From assembly GCF_021129235.1 (NCBI RefSeq), contig NZ_JAJOMA010000007.1, positions 124,001 through 188,000 of the forward strand: a stretch of DNA of 64,000 nt, in the 5' to 3' direction. Positions within the stretch are counted from its first letter, which is position 1. The number at the start of each line of letters is the position of its first letter. The stretch is from Kineosporia mesophila (GTDB lineage Bacteria > Actinomycetota > Actinomycetes > Actinomycetales > Kineosporiaceae). Shown one piece after another: positions 45,331-54,447 of this stretch. The position numbers and the translations under genes are program-made. The notes beneath the pieces are model-generated. The model searched no databases. It saw only the letters and a program-made list of their open reading frames with translations, and was not told the origin of the DNA.

Positions 45331-46731
45331 GTGACTACCGGGTCCGAGGGAAATGCTCGACGTGAGAACGGCCGCCTGAAGACGGGGCGGGTGGCCCGGG
45401 CGGCACCGCTGGTGGCTCTCACCGGCCGCACGGCAGGCGAGGCGGTGATCTCCGCGCTGCGCCGGAAGGACCGGGCCGGCGTGCACCGGCGCGGGGCGGA
45501 ACGCTACGCCGAGTCCCTCGGGCACAGCCGCGGGGTGCTGATGAAGGCGGGGCAGATCCTTTCGTTCGTCTCGCTCGGCTCGCTGGCCGAGGGCAGCAGC
45601 CAGTCGGTGTATCAGGCGGCGCTCGCCCGGCTCCAGGACGACGCCCCGCCGATGGAGCCGGAGCTGGCTGCCTCGGTGGTGACGGCCGAGCTCGGGGCGC
45701 CCCCGCACGAGGTTTTCGCCGAGTTCGAGCCGCTGCCCCTGGCTGCCGCCTCGATCGGCCAGGTGCACGCCGCCACCACGCACGACGGGCGCCGGGTGGT
45801 GGTGAAGATCCAGTATCCGGGCGTGGACGAGGCGATTCGCGCCGACCTGGCCAACGCCGAGTTGCTCGCGACGTTCTTCCAGGTCATCCGGGGTGTGCTG
45901 CCTGATCTGGGCCGCACCGACGCCCGCGCCCTGGCGGCCGAGGTGACCGAGCGGATCGGTGAGGAGATCGACTACCGCACCGAGGCCGCGAACCAGCAGG
46001 TCTTCGCCGACGCCTATCGCGACCATCCGTTCGCCCGGGTGCCGGAGGTGCTGCCGGAATACAGCACCGGCCGGGTGCTGACCATGGAGCGCAGCGACGG
46101 GATGCGCTGGTCTGCCGCCAAGGATGCCGACCAGGATCTGAAAGACCAGTGGGGAGAGGCTGTCTACCGCTTCACCCTGGGAAGTCTCCGGCGGCTGGGT
46201 CGGTTCAACGCCGACCCGCATCCGGGCAACTACCTGTTCCATCCCGACGGCACGGTCACCTTCCTCGACTTCGGCTGCGTGAAGACCTGGCACCAGGAGC
46301 AGGTCGGCTGGATGGTCAAGGCCGTGCAGGCAACCATCGACGGTGACGCCGACGAGTTGCTGAAGCAATACAGCGAGCACGGTTTCGTGCCGGGTGAGCC
46401 CCCGAACGCGCAGGCGATGCTGGCCTGGGCCCGGGAGTCGCTCACCCCGGTGATGTCCGATCAGCCCTTCACCTACACGCCGGAGTACGCGGCCCGGATC
46501 GTCGATCTCGAGTTCTCGCCGCGGGGGCCGCATTCCGCTGTCGTGCAGAAGCTGGCCCTGCCGGGGGAGTACCTGGCCCTCAGTCGCATCGACCTGGGCC
46601 TGACCTCGGTGCTGGCCGGGCTGCGCGCGAAGAACGACTGGCGCGGCATCCGCGAGGAGATGGATCTTGGCGCCGAGCCGGCGACCCACTACGGCCGGCT
46701 CGAGGCCGACTACCGAAAGGCCCGGGCATGA
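45331..46731 (+). CDS. AarF/ABC1/UbiB-family kinase-like protein
   Basis: 466 residues from GTG 45331 (a GGGTGA lies upstream; an ATG at 45229 is possible). ABC1 signatures: RGVLMKAGQILSF (the KxGQ motif), PLAAASIGQVHAA (the Ala-rich nucleotide loop), VVVKIQYPG, EEIDYRTEAANQ, NADPHPGNYLF (catalytic) and FLDFGCVK (metal). UbiB/ADCK proteins are atypical ATPases linked to isoprenoid lipids. The first gene of AarF-P450-peroxidase; its stop overlaps the P450 start (ATGA). Confidence 0.86.
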   Translation: MTTGSEGNARRENGRLKTGRVARAAPLVALTGRTAGEAVISALRRKDRAGVHRRGAERYAESLGHSRGVLMKAGQILSFVSLGSLAEGSSQSVYQAALARLQDDAPPMEPELAASVVTAELGAPPHEVFAEFEPLPLAAASIGQVHAATTHDGRRVVVKIQYPGVDEAIRADLANAELLATFFQVIRGVLPDLGRTDARALAAEVTERIGEEIDYRTEAANQQVFADAYRDHPFARVPEVLPEYSTGRVLTMERSDGMRWSAAKDADQDLKDQWGEAVYRFTLGSLRRLGRFNADPHPGNYLFHPDGTVTFLDFGCVKTWHQEQVGWMVKAVQATIDGDADELLKQYSEHGFVPGEPPNAQAMLAWARESLTPVMSDQPFTYTPEYAARIVDLEFSPRGPHSAVVQKLALPGEYLALSRIDLGLTSVLAGLRAKNDWRGIREEMDLGAEPATHYGRLEADYRKARA

Positions 46732-47810
46732 GCCACGTCAGCTGGGACGAGTCGGTAAGGGCCTTCCGGATCACCGGATTCGACGAGGCCTCGGCCGTGT
46801 TGCGGGGGCAGGGCTGGAGCAGCGACCCGGCCAACAGCCCGCTGGTGCCCGACGACGTCACCCAGTTGCCTTCGTCCTTGATGCTGTTCACCGACCCGCC
46901 CGACCACACCCGGCTGCGCCGGCTGGTCGCCCCGGCGTTCACTGCCCGGGCGGTCGAGGCCTTCCGGGGTCGGGTCGGGTCGATCGTGGAGTCGTGTCTG
47001 GATCAGATGGAGGACGCGGGTGAGCAGGTCGATCTGCTGGCGGACTTCGGGTATCTGGTGCCTCTGGCGGTGATCGCCGAGCTGCTCGACGTGGGCGTCG
47101 AGGGGGCCGAAGTGTTTCTCGACCAGACCCCCGACCTGGTCCGGCTTCTCGAGGTCGACCCGACACCCGACGATGTCCGGCTCGCCGTGACCGCCGGGTT
47201 CGAGGTCACGATGTTCCTCACCCCGGTACTGGCGCAGCGCAAGGGTGGTGACGGCGACGACTTCATCAGCCAGTTGCTGCGTACCGACCTGTCGGTGGAC
47301 GAGGTGATGGCCACCTGTGTGCTGCTGCTGGCCGCGGGCCACGAGACCACCGCCAACCTGATCGCCAGCGGTGGTCTGGCCCTGATGCAGCACCGCGACC
47401 AGCTGCCCGCCCTGCACGAGAACCCGTCCCGGGCGATCGACGAGCTGGTGCGTCTGGAGGGTCCGGTGCGCATCATCGGCCGCACCGCCCTGACCGACCA
47501 CGAGCTGGGCGGCGTGCCGGTACCGCAGGGCAGTGCCGTGCTGATCGAGCTGGACCGGGCCGCCCGCGACGAGCGCCGCTGGCCCGACGCCGAACGCCTC
47601 GACCTGACCCGTGAGGGTCCGGGCAGCCTGGGGTTCGGCACCGGTATCCATTTCTGCCTGGGGGCCGCGCTGGCCCGGCTGGAGGCCGAAGAGGCCCTGA
47701 CCCGGTTCTTCAACCGGTACCCGAACGCCCACGCGCTCACCGGCGTCCCTCGTTGGCGGGACTCGGGCACCTTTCACGCCCTGGCCGAACTGCCGATTGC
47801 CCTCGCGTGA
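46728..47810 (+). CDS. cytochrome P450
   Basis: 360 residues from ATG 46728. The I-helix reads AGHETT, the ExxR motif DELVRLEGPVRII, and the haem loop FGTGIHFCLGAALARLE carries the Cys ligand. It is about 40 residues shorter than usual because the N-terminal beta region is brief. It uses O2 and a ferredoxin partner; the substrate is unknown. The overlap with the AarF-like gene suggests joint action on a lipid or isoprenoid. Confidence 0.88.
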   Translation: MSHVSWDESVRAFRITGFDEASAVLRGQGWSSDPANSPLVPDDVTQLPSSLMLFTDPPDHTRLRRLVAPAFTARAVEAFRGRVGSIVESCLDQMEDAGEQVDLLADFGYLVPLAVIAELLDVGVEGAEVFLDQTPDLVRLLEVDPTPDDVRLAVTAGFEVTMFLTPVLAQRKGGDGDDFISQLLRTDLSVDEVMATCVLLLAAGHETTANLIASGGLALMQHRDQLPALHENPSRAIDELVRLEGPVRIIGRTALTDHELGGVPVPQGSAVLIELDRAARDERRWPDAERLDLTREGPGSLGFGTGIHFCLGAALARLEAEEALTRFFNRYPNAHALTGVPRWRDSGTFHALAELPIALA

Positions 47811-47845
47811 CGGAACAATCCCGGCCCGGGAATGTTGCGGGAGTC

Positions 47846-48331
47846 ATGAGCCTTCACGCGATTCCCCTGTCCACGCTCTCCGGCGACCCCACCAGCCTGG
47901 GTGACTACGCCGGAAAGACCGTGCTGCTGGTCAACGTCGCCTCCCAGTGCGGCCTGACGCCGCAGTACGAGGGGCTGGAGCGACTGCAGAAGACCTATGC
48001 CGACCGCGGGTTCACGGTGATCGGGGTGCCCTGCAACCAGTTCGCCGGGCAGGAGCCGGGCAGCTCGCAGGAGATCGAGGAGTTCTGCTCGCGCACCTAC
48101 GGCGTGACCTTCCCGATGCTGGCCAAGACCGAGGTCAACGGTCCTGACCGGGACGCGCTCTACCAGCAGCTCACGCAGCAGCCCGACGCCTCCGGCGAGG
48201 CCGGGGACGTGGCCTGGAACTTCGAGAAGTTCCTGATCTCCGGCCGCGGCGAGGTGCTCGCCCGGTTCCGCCCCCGCACCGAGCCGGAGTCGCCCGAGGT
48301 CGTGGCGGCCATCGAGGCCCAGCTCGGATAG
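47846..48331 (+). CDS. glutathione peroxidase-family thiol peroxidase
   Basis: 161 residues from ATG 47846. NVASQCGLTPQYEGLERLQKTY holds the peroxidatic Cys (Cys rather than Sec), then GVPCNQFAGQEPGSSQEI with Gln and the resolving Cys, and VAWNFEKFLI with the catalytic Trp/Asn. In actinobacteria, which lack glutathione, such enzymes use thioredoxin to reduce peroxides. It follows the P450 by 35 bp. Confidence 0.9.
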   Translation: MSLHAIPLSTLSGDPTSLGDYAGKTVLLVNVASQCGLTPQYEGLERLQKTYADRGFTVIGVPCNQFAGQEPGSSQEIEEFCSRTYGVTFPMLAKTEVNGPDRDALYQQLTQQPDASGEAGDVAWNFEKFLISGRGEVLARFRPRTEPESPEVVAAIEAQLG

Positions 48332-48339
48332 CAGAGGCC

Positions 48340-50820
48340 TTACTCGCGCTGCGCCAGCGCCTGGGCCGGGGGCAGGCGCAGCGCGTGCCGGGTGGCGAGC
48401 TCGACGGTGAGGAAACCGATCAGGGCCACCACCCCGATCGTCACCGGCACCAGCCAGACCGGGCCGGAGGGGTAGGGGCGGCCGAGCAGTCCCAGACCGA
48501 GCAGCACCATCGGGGTGGCGGCCAGCCCCAGCCCCGCCGTCACCGCTGTCGCCGTGATCAGCCCGGCCTCGCGCCGGGTCATCGAGAGGATCTGCCGCGT
48601 CGTGCAGCCGTTCAGCCGCAGCGTGGCGAACTCGGCCCGACGGCCCGTGGTCGCGGCCACCAGCTTGTTCGCGATGCCGAGCAGCAGATAGCCGAGCAGC
48701 ACGCCGATGGCCGCCAGGTTGATCCAGACGTCGGCCGGAACCCCCTTGGGGCCGGTGGCCGTGGTAACGGGATCGCCCAGCACGAGTCCGGGTCGGCTTG
48801 CCATGAAGGCCGACAGCGCCGCCTCGTCCGTCGTGCGTACCAGCAGGCTCGAGGCCAGATCCGCGGTGTGACCGGCCACCAGATCGGGTGAGGCCACGAG
48901 CGGCCCGAAGCCCAGATCCCGCTCGTAGACGGCCACCACGCGGGCCGTGGCCGGGGTGCCGTCACCGAGGTACAGGGTGGCCTCGTCACCGACCTCCAGA
49001 TGGGTCGAAGCCCCGGCGGCGACGGTCGCACCCGTCAGGTCGTCCAGCGAGCCCGCGCTGACGTCGAGGTCGAGCACCGGGGCCGCGTCCGGGCCGAGGA
49101 TCATTGCCGAGGTGCTCTCGACCTCCACGTCGCCCAGCATCCGGTACTGACGCAGCAGGGTCGTGGTGCTCACCGCGGCCGCGCCCTCCACCCCGGCCAG
49201 AGCTCGCACCGACTCCAGAGTGCCCGGCGGCACTCCGCCGAGAGCCGGTGCGGAGATGCTGAACCCGGCCTTGGTGCCGGTGGCCGTGTCGTCGGCCTGC
49301 GCCCGCATCAGCGTGGTCTGGGTGAACACGTAGGTGATGACGAAGACCACGGCGATACCGAGAGTCGTTCCGGCGCCGGCGAAACGCCTTGCGTATCCCT
49401 GCAGGTTGGAGACGGCGAGCCAGGCGGTGGGGGATCCCCGGCGGGGCAGCCGGGCGCTGAGCGCCTGCAACTGGGTCGGTCCGGCCAGAGCCAGGCCGAT
49501 GGCCGCGATGATGCCGGCCAGGGCCGACGTGGAGATCGCGATGACCGAGCGGGAGACCAGCGGTGTTACCGCGAGCATCGTGCCGCCGGCGATGAGCAGC
49601 AGCCCGGCGCCGTTGCGGATCCGGGCGCCCCGGCCGTCGTTCGGCGCCTCGGTACGCGACTCGGCGACGGCCTCGGTGGCCGGGCGCCGGGAGACCCGCC
49701 AGGCCGCGCTGCGGGCCGCGATCTGCACGGTGAGCAGGAGCAACACCGCCGCGCCGAGGGCCGGCAGCGGGCTGAACGTCAGGGGCAGGCCCTCGGGCAG
49801 CAGGTCCAGGCGCACGAGCAGCCGCCGGGCCTGGTCGGCCAGCAGATAGCCGAGCGGGATGCCCGGCACCAGGGCGAGGCCCGCCGCGACGCAGGCCTGA
49901 CCGGCCGCCAGCCGCCGGATCTGGCGTGGGGTGGCGCCGACGGCCCGCAGCAGGGCGAGTTCGCGGCGCTGGTTGTCGATTGACACGCCGAGTGCGCCGG
50001 CCACGATGAAACCGACCAGGATCAGTGTGATTCCGGACATCGACCCGGAGAGGGCCACCAGCAGGGTGCGGGCCGCACCGAGTCCGGGGTCGAGCACATC
50101 ACCCCGGGAATCGCCCTGGGCGACAGCGAGATTGGGCCACCGTGATCGGATTTCCTCGATCACCGCATCACGGCGATCGGACGGTACCGTGATGCCGATC
50201 AGATCCACCGACCCGGCGGACCCGGCCAGCTCCGCCGCCGCCTCGTCCGTGAAGTACACCCCCGCGTCCGCCGAGGTGACCAGAGAAGTGATGCGGACCG
50301 TCCGCGTCCGCCCGTCGGCCACCACCCGGGCCGTGTCGCCGACGCCCAGACCTGCGGCCCGGGCCAGGTTCTGCCCGAGAGCGACCTGATCGCCCCCAGT
50401 CGGTGCCGTACCCGTTGTCGTTCCGACGAAAGCCGTTGTCGAGAAACCGTGCCCGGCCGTTGCCGGGTCGCCGGCGACCACCGGCTGCCCGTCGGCGCCC
50501 AGCACCGCGGCGGGGAAGCTCACATCCCCGGCGGCTGCGCTCACCCCGGGCAGAGTGGCCATCTCGCTGACCAGACCGGCCTGGAGAGAAGCTCTTTCCG
50601 GCAGTGCGATCGAACCCCCGGCCGGATCGGGGAAGTTCTGATCGGCCCCGACCAGCACGTCGGCACCGGTCAGCCGGGTGACCGGGGCGTGCGAGCGGAA
50701 TCCCGATTCGCCCAGCACCGCGGTGGTGGTGATCAGGGCGGCACCACCGAGGACGGCACTGATCACCGCGACCAGTGCCGCGATCCGCCGCCGGGCCATT
50801 TTGCTTGCCACGTACAACAT
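48340..50820 (-). CDS. FtsX/MacB-type ABC transporter permease
   Basis: 826 residues with about ten membrane helices: one at the N-terminus, three around 265-380, two around 410-460, one near 490 and three at the end. Two FtsX domains flank large extracytoplasmic parts. [20 protein letters not shown] and [19 protein letters not shown] are the paired cytoplasmic loops. Such two-module permeases are type VII (mechanotransmission) transporters that handle antibiotics, lipids or lipoproteins. Its ATPase is encoded 1 bp upstream. Confidence 0.85.
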   Translation of the reverse strand: MLYVASKMARRRIAALVAVISAVLGGAALITTTAVLGESGFRSHAPVTRLTGADVLVGADQNFPDPAGGSIALPERASLQAGLVSEMATLPGVSAAAGDVSFPAAVLGADGQPVVAGDPATAGHGFSTTAFVGTTTGTAPTGGDQVALGQNLARAAGLGVGDTARVVADGRTRTVRITSLVTSADAGVYFTDEAAAELAGSAGSVDLIGITVPSDRRDAVIEEIRSRWPNLAVAQGDSRGDVLDPGLGAARTLLVALSGSMSGITLILVGFIVAGALGVSIDNQRRELALLRAVGATPRQIRRLAAGQACVAAGLALVPGIPLGYLLADQARRLLVRLDLLPEGLPLTFSPLPALGAAVLLLLTVQIAARSAAWRVSRRPATEAVAESRTEAPNDGRGARIRNGAGLLLIAGGTMLAVTPLVSRSVIAISTSALAGIIAAIGLALAGPTQLQALSARLPRRGSPTAWLAVSNLQGYARRFAGAGTTLGIAVVFVITYVFTQTTLMRAQADDTATGTKAGFSISAPALGGVPPGTLESVRALAGVEGAAAVSTTTLLRQYRMLGDVEVESTSAMILGPDAAPVLDLDVSAGSLDDLTGATVAAGASTHLEVGDEATLYLGDGTPATARVVAVYERDLGFGPLVASPDLVAGHTADLASSLLVRTTDEAALSAFMASRPGLVLGDPVTTATGPKGVPADVWINLAAIGVLLGYLLLGIANKLVAATTGRRAEFATLRLNGCTTRQILSMTRREAGLITATAVTAGLGLAATPMVLLGLGLLGRPYPSGPVWLVPVTIGVVALIGFLTVELATRHALRLPPAQALAQRE

Positions 50821-50821
50821 C

Positions 50822-51541
50822 TCAGCCCTCCCCGACCCGGATCAGGCTCGCGGCCAGGTCGGCCGCCGACGGCTTGGCCAGGGTCTCGACGATCCGGCCG
50901 TCGGCCATCACCAGGGCCCGGTCCGCATGCGCCGCAGCGGCCGGGTCGTGGGTGACCATCACCACGGTCTGGCCCAGTTCGTCCACCATGCTCCGCAGCA
51001 GTTTCAGCACATCGCGGGCCGCGCGCAGGTCGAGGGCGCCGGTCGGTTCGTCGGCGAAGACCACGGCCGGCCGGGCCACCAGGGCCCGGGCGATCGCGGC
51101 CCGCTGCTGCTGGCCCCCGGAGAGCTGCCCGGGCCGGTGGTGCCGGCGCTCGGTCAGGCCGACCCGTTCGACCAGCTCCGACACCCAGGCCCGGTCGGCG
51201 GTGCGCCGCGCCATCCGCAGCGGCAGCGTGATGTTGTCCTCGACGGTGAGCGAGGAGACCAGGTTGTACGACTGGAAGACGAAACCGATGCGTTCACGTC
51301 GCAGTTCGGTGCGCCGGGTCTCGTTCAGCCCGCCGATCGCGGTGCCGCCGACGGTCACCTCGCCGCCGGTGGGCGTGTCCAGCCCGGCCGCGCAGTGCAT
51401 CAGTGTGCTCTTGCCCGAACCGGAAGGGCCCATCACCGCCACGAACTCGCCGGATTCCACGTCCACCGAGACCCGGTGCAGAGCGGTGACGTCGCCGTAC
51501 TCCCGGGACACGTCGGTGAGCCGGATCGCCGGGCCGTTCAT
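50822..51541 (-). CDS. ABC transporter ATP-binding protein (MacB/LolD type)
   Basis: 239 residues. Walker [11 protein letters not shown]-loop [15 protein letters not shown], signature LSGGQQQR, Walker [13 protein letters not shown] and switch VTHD are intact and of the LolD/MacB subtype. Its ATG overlaps the stop of a 58-residue membrane-protein gene (ATGA) and it is followed at once by the permease. Confidence 0.9.
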   Translation of the reverse strand: MNGPAIRLTDVSREYGDVTALHRVSVDVESGEFVAVMGPSGSGKSTLMHCAAGLDTPTGGEVTVGGTAIGGLNETRRTELRRERIGFVFQSYNLVSSLTVEDNITLPLRMARRTADRAWVSELVERVGLTERRHHRPGQLSGGQQQRAAIARALVARPAVVFADEPTGALDLRAARDVLKLLRSMVDELGQTVVMVTHDPAAAAHADRALVMADGRIVETLAKPSAADLAASLIRVGEG

Positions 51542-51714
51542 CGCCGGTGCAGCCAGTTCACGACGAGCGTGACCACGCCGACGGTGGTGAGGGCGCCGAA
51601 GCCCAGGTGCACCGGCATCGAGTCGCCGGCGAGGGAGGCCACGGTGTTGCCGACGACTCCGGCCACCACCGCCAGCCAGGCCCCGCCGACCACTGCAGAG
51701 GTGTTCTCCGTCAT
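51538..51714 (-). CDS. 58-residue membrane protein coupled to the ABC transporter
   Basis: ATG 51712-51714 with AGGAGA seven bases upstream. Two hydrophobic stretches (about 8-28 and 36-53) separated by GDSMPVH make a helical hairpin. The stop overlaps the ATPase start (ATGA), so it opens the operon and is translated with it. I know no family. It may be a regulatory subunit or a small sensor for the transporter. Confidence 0.72.
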   Translation of the reverse strand: MTENTSAVVGGAWLAVVAGVVGNTVASLAGDSMPVHLGFGALTTVGVVTLVVNWLHRR

Positions 51715-51824
51715 GAAACTTCTCCTAGTCCGGGAGGGGTTTTCGTTCTTCCCACGCTAGGGACGAACACCCCTCCCGGCCGATCCCGGCTACTGCCGGA
51801 CCGGGGGTACAGCAGGCTGTACCC

Positions 51825-52004
51825 CTAGGAGTTCCCGTCGGCCTCGGTCAGGCGCTGCTGCAGCCGCTCCCGGACCTGCTCGGGGGTGTACGACTGGCGC
51901 TGGCGCTCGTTGCGCACCACCAGCGCCCCACCCGCGGCCACTCCGGCCGCACCGGCCAGCCCGATGAGTTTCCACCAAGGGATGCGTCGTTGTTTCTTCG
52001 CCAT
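51825..52004 (-). CDS. 59-residue membrane-anchored protein
   Basis: ATG 52002-52004. A basic start (MAKKQRRIPWWKL) leads into one membrane helix (about 12-30, Gly/Ala-rich), then a charged tail YTPEQVRERLQQRLTEAD likely to be helical. Similar short proteins are widespread in actinobacteria without known function. It diverges from the NlpC/P60-like gene across 18 bp. Confidence 0.7.
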   Translation of the reverse strand: MAKKQRRIPWWKLIGLAGAAGVAAGGALVVRNERQRQSYTPEQVRERLQQRLTEADGNS

Positions 52005-52022
52005 CGGCCTAGGGTAGGGGTC

Positions 52023-52700
52023 GTGCCCGCTCCTCAGCCGCTTCTCCTGTCCCAGGCCGCCGAGCTGACCCGAACCGGCGACATCTGGCTCTTCCGGGGG
52101 CGCAGCAGCGCCGACCGGGCGATCCAGACCGTCACCAATTCGCCGGTCAACCACGTCGGTATGGCCGTTGTCCTCGATGACCTGCCCCCGCTCATGTGGC
52201 ATGCCGAGCTCGGCCGGTCGCTCCCCGACGTCTGGGTCGGCGAGCACCGCCGCGGGGCCCAGCTGCACGACCTGTCCTCCGCGGTCACCACCTGGGTGAC
52301 GCGGTACGGCCAGCGCGCCTGGTTCCGCCAGCTCGACTTCGAGGTGGACCGGGCCACGGAGGACGCCGTGCTGCGCACCATCGCCCGGATGGACGGCACG
52401 CCCTTCCCGAGCACTGTCGGCCTGATGGGCCGCTGGGTCGGCAGCAAGAAGCTCGTGCGCACCCTGCGCCGCTCCGGCCGCACCGACGAGGCTGTCGCCC
52501 TGGAGACCGCCTATTGCGCCGAGATCGTCGCCATGACCTACCAGGCGATGGAGTTGCTCCCCGGCGACCGGCAGCCCAGCTGGTACGACCCCGGCCGCTT
52601 CTGGAGCGGTGACAGCCTCTCCCTCCAGCGGGGGGCCACCCTGGGCGGGGAGATCAGGGTCAAGCTCGACGACCCGACCACGGAAGACGTAGGGGCCTGA
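52023..52700 (+). CDS. permuted NlpC/P60-like (YiiX-type) protein
   Basis: 225 residues from GTG 52023. ELTRTGDIWLFRGRSSADRAIQTVTNSPVNHVGMAVV has the GDI...HVG (catalytic His) arrangement and ETAYCAEIVAMTYQAMELL supplies the Cys, the circularly permuted order of YiiX/YebB proteins. Such enzymes act as amidases, acyltransferases or peptidases. No signal peptide is visible, so it is probably cytoplasmic. Confidence 0.68.
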   Translation: MPAPQPLLLSQAAELTRTGDIWLFRGRSSADRAIQTVTNSPVNHVGMAVVLDDLPPLMWHAELGRSLPDVWVGEHRRGAQLHDLSSAVTTWVTRYGQRAWFRQLDFEVDRATEDAVLRTIARMDGTPFPSTVGLMGRWVGSKKLVRTLRRSGRTDEAVALETAYCAEIVAMTYQAMELLPGDRQPSWYDPGRFWSGDSLSLQRGATLGGEIRVKLDDPTTEDVGA

Positions 52701-52818
52701 CCGGAGGTAGGGGTGCCTCAGGGTGGTGTTGGGGTGATTCCCGATATGCCGTTGTCTCACACCTGCAGCAGGGTGGACGAGTCAGCTCACCCCGAACCAG
52801 CAAGGACGTGACGTCGCC

Positions 52819-53046
52819 ATGAACACCGTTCGTCGGAACATGTACGAGCAGGGCCTCTTCCGACCGCGCCACGGCGGAATCCTCGCCGGCGTGTGCGCCG
52901 GACTGGCGCGGCGGTTCGGGATCAGCCCGACGATGATGCGGATCATCTTCCTGGTCTCGATCATCATCCCGGGCAGCCAGGTCCTGATCTACCTGCTGCT
53001 GTGGCTGCTCATGCCGAAGGAAGAGACCGTCATTCACCAGGGCTGA
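52819..53046 (+). CDS. PspC domain membrane protein
   Basis: 75 residues from ATG 52819. FRPRHGGILAGVCAGLARRFGISPTMMRIIFLVSIIIPGSQVLIYLLLWLLMPKE is the whole PspC domain: a basic segment and two membrane stretches. PspC proteins sense or signal envelope stress; here the domain stands alone. Its end overlaps the DUF3037 gene by 17 bp, tail to tail. Confidence 0.88.
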   Translation: MNTVRRNMYEQGLFRPRHGGILAGVCAGLARRFGISPTMMRIIFLVSIIIPGSQVLIYLLLWLLMPKEETVIHQG

Positions 53047-53503
53047 GGGCGGGCAGTACCAGCCGCCGGTGCAATCCGGCCAGCTCGGCCCCTGGGTCGC
53101 TGGTCAGGCCGGAATGCACCGGCCCGGTGTGCACCACGGTGCTCTTCGGGGCGGTGAGCCAGCCGAAGCGGGCCCGCAGGGGCTGCCGGCCGATCAGCCC
53201 GGCGACGGGTGATCCCTCACACACCGATCCGATGGCCCGCAGGGCGGCCCGGGCCATGGCCAGGTCGACGTCCGGGTCGAGCGCCTGCAACCGCCCGGCA
53301 CTGAGGTGGTGCGTGCAGGCCAGGAACTCGTGGTGTTGCGAGTAGAGCACCACCCCGATGTTGACGAACTCCCCGCGTTCCATCCGGGGTACCGCCCGCA
53401 CCACGGCCCAGGTGAACAGCTTGGGCCCGTCCGGGTCGCTGTCCACGTTGGCCACGGCGGGCGAGCTGTTCAGGCCGCTGTCCAGACCTCCCCGCGAGCT
53501 CAC
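53030..53503 (-). CDS. DUF3037 protein, partner of a HipA-like kinase
   Basis: 157 residues from a GTG that overlaps the stop of the HipA-like gene (GTGA). The core FTWAVVRAVPRMERGEFVNIGVVLYSQHHEFLACTHHLSAGRLQALDPDVDL is characteristic of DUF3037. The first 25 residues are poorly conserved in character and a later start is possible. DUF3037 genes commonly stand next to HipA-like genes; the function of the pair is unknown. Confidence 0.75.
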   Translation of the reverse strand: MSSRGGLDSGLNSSPAVANVDSDPDGPKLFTWAVVRAVPRMERGEFVNIGVVLYSQHHEFLACTHHLSAGRLQALDPDVDLAMARAALRAIGSVCEGSPVAGLIGRQPLRARFGWLTAPKSTVVHTGPVHSGLTSDPGAELAGLHRRLVLPALSPGE

Positions 53504-54294
53504 GAGCCCACCGGGGCCAGCTCGGGGCGCCAGGTGTCGCGGTCGCGCAGCCGGGCCAGCAGGTACTCCTGGTACCGCGCCCGCCAGGCGCCGGCGGCCC
53601 GGTCGTCACCGAAGGCCGAGTTCATCGACAGCAGCCAGTCGTCCGGCACGAGCCCCGTCACCTCGCCGAGCAGCCCGGGGGTGATCCGGGCGGCCAGATC
53701 GGCGTCCAGGGTGCTCAGATCGTCCGCTGAGAGCGTGTCGGCCACCGGCGCCAGGATGTGCTCACTGAGGTCGTAACGGCGTGTGGCCCAGCGGTCCACC
53801 GGCGGCCAGGCGTGCTGGAACACCAGCGACGCCCCGTGGTCGATCGCCCAGAGCTTCTTGTGCCAGATCAGCAGGTTCGGGTTGCGCCAGGTGCGGTCGA
53901 TGTTCGCGGCGAACGCGTCGATCCAGCGGATGGTGGCGGCCTCGGGCGCCGGGGGCTGCCAGTGGATGCCGTCGTAGCCGAACGAGCCCGGCAGGTAGTC
54001 CATGCCCAGGTTCTCGCCCGCGCTGTTGTTCAGGAGCTCCTGGACCTCCTCGTCCGGCTCCAGGCGGGCCATCTGCGCGGCCACGCCGATCCGGACGAGC
54101 TCCGGCACCCGCACGCCCAGACGGCGGGACAGCTCGCCCACCACCACCTCGGCCACCAGGGAGGCCGTGCCCTGCCCGGCCCCACGGAACTTGACCACGT
54201 ACATGCCGTCGTCGTCCGCCTCCATGAGTCCCGGCAGGGACCCGCCCTCCCGGAACGGGGTCACGTAGGCGGTGGCGGTGACGGTACGGAGCAC
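53500..54294 (-). CDS. HipA-like kinase family protein
   Basis: 264 residues from GTG 54292-54294. It reads YVVKFRGAGQGTASLVAEVVVGELSRRLGVRVPE (ATP-binding Lys), IRWIDAFAANIDRTWRNPNLLIWHKKLWAIDHGASL (catalytic Asp/Asn and metal Asp). It is shorter than HipA (about 440) and lacks the N-terminal HipA subdomain; no HipB-like gene is nearby. It may phosphorylate a protein or small molecule with its DUF3037 partner. Confidence 0.78.
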   Translation of the reverse strand: MLRTVTATAYVTPFREGGSLPGLMEADDDGMYVVKFRGAGQGTASLVAEVVVGELSRRLGVRVPELVRIGVAAQMARLEPDEEVQELLNNSAGENLGMDYLPGSFGYDGIHWQPPAPEAATIRWIDAFAANIDRTWRNPNLLIWHKKLWAIDHGASLVFQHAWPPVDRWATRRYDLSEHILAPVADTLSADDLSTLDADLAARITPGLLGEVTGLVPDDWLLSMNSAFGDDRAAGAWRARYQEYLLARLRDRDTWRPELAPVGS

Positions 54295-54390
54295 CTGGTC
54301 AGGGTAGGGGCTCGGGGGCCGGTGCGGGTTCCCGGGGTGGACCGCACCGATTGAGGACGAGGCTGGGCTCCCCGGCCCGGGTGGCCGGGA

Positions 54391-54436
54391 ACGAAGGACG
54401 GCGCCGTTCTCGTGAGAGCCCGGCGCCGTCCTTCGT
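54391..54436. terminator. hairpin terminator after ndh
   Basis: Arms ACGAAGGACGGCGCCG and CGGCGCCGTCCTTCGT pair perfectly around 14 bases, starting 12 bp after the ndh stop on the minus strand. Confidence 0.82.
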
Positions 54437-54447
54437 GCTGACGTGAC

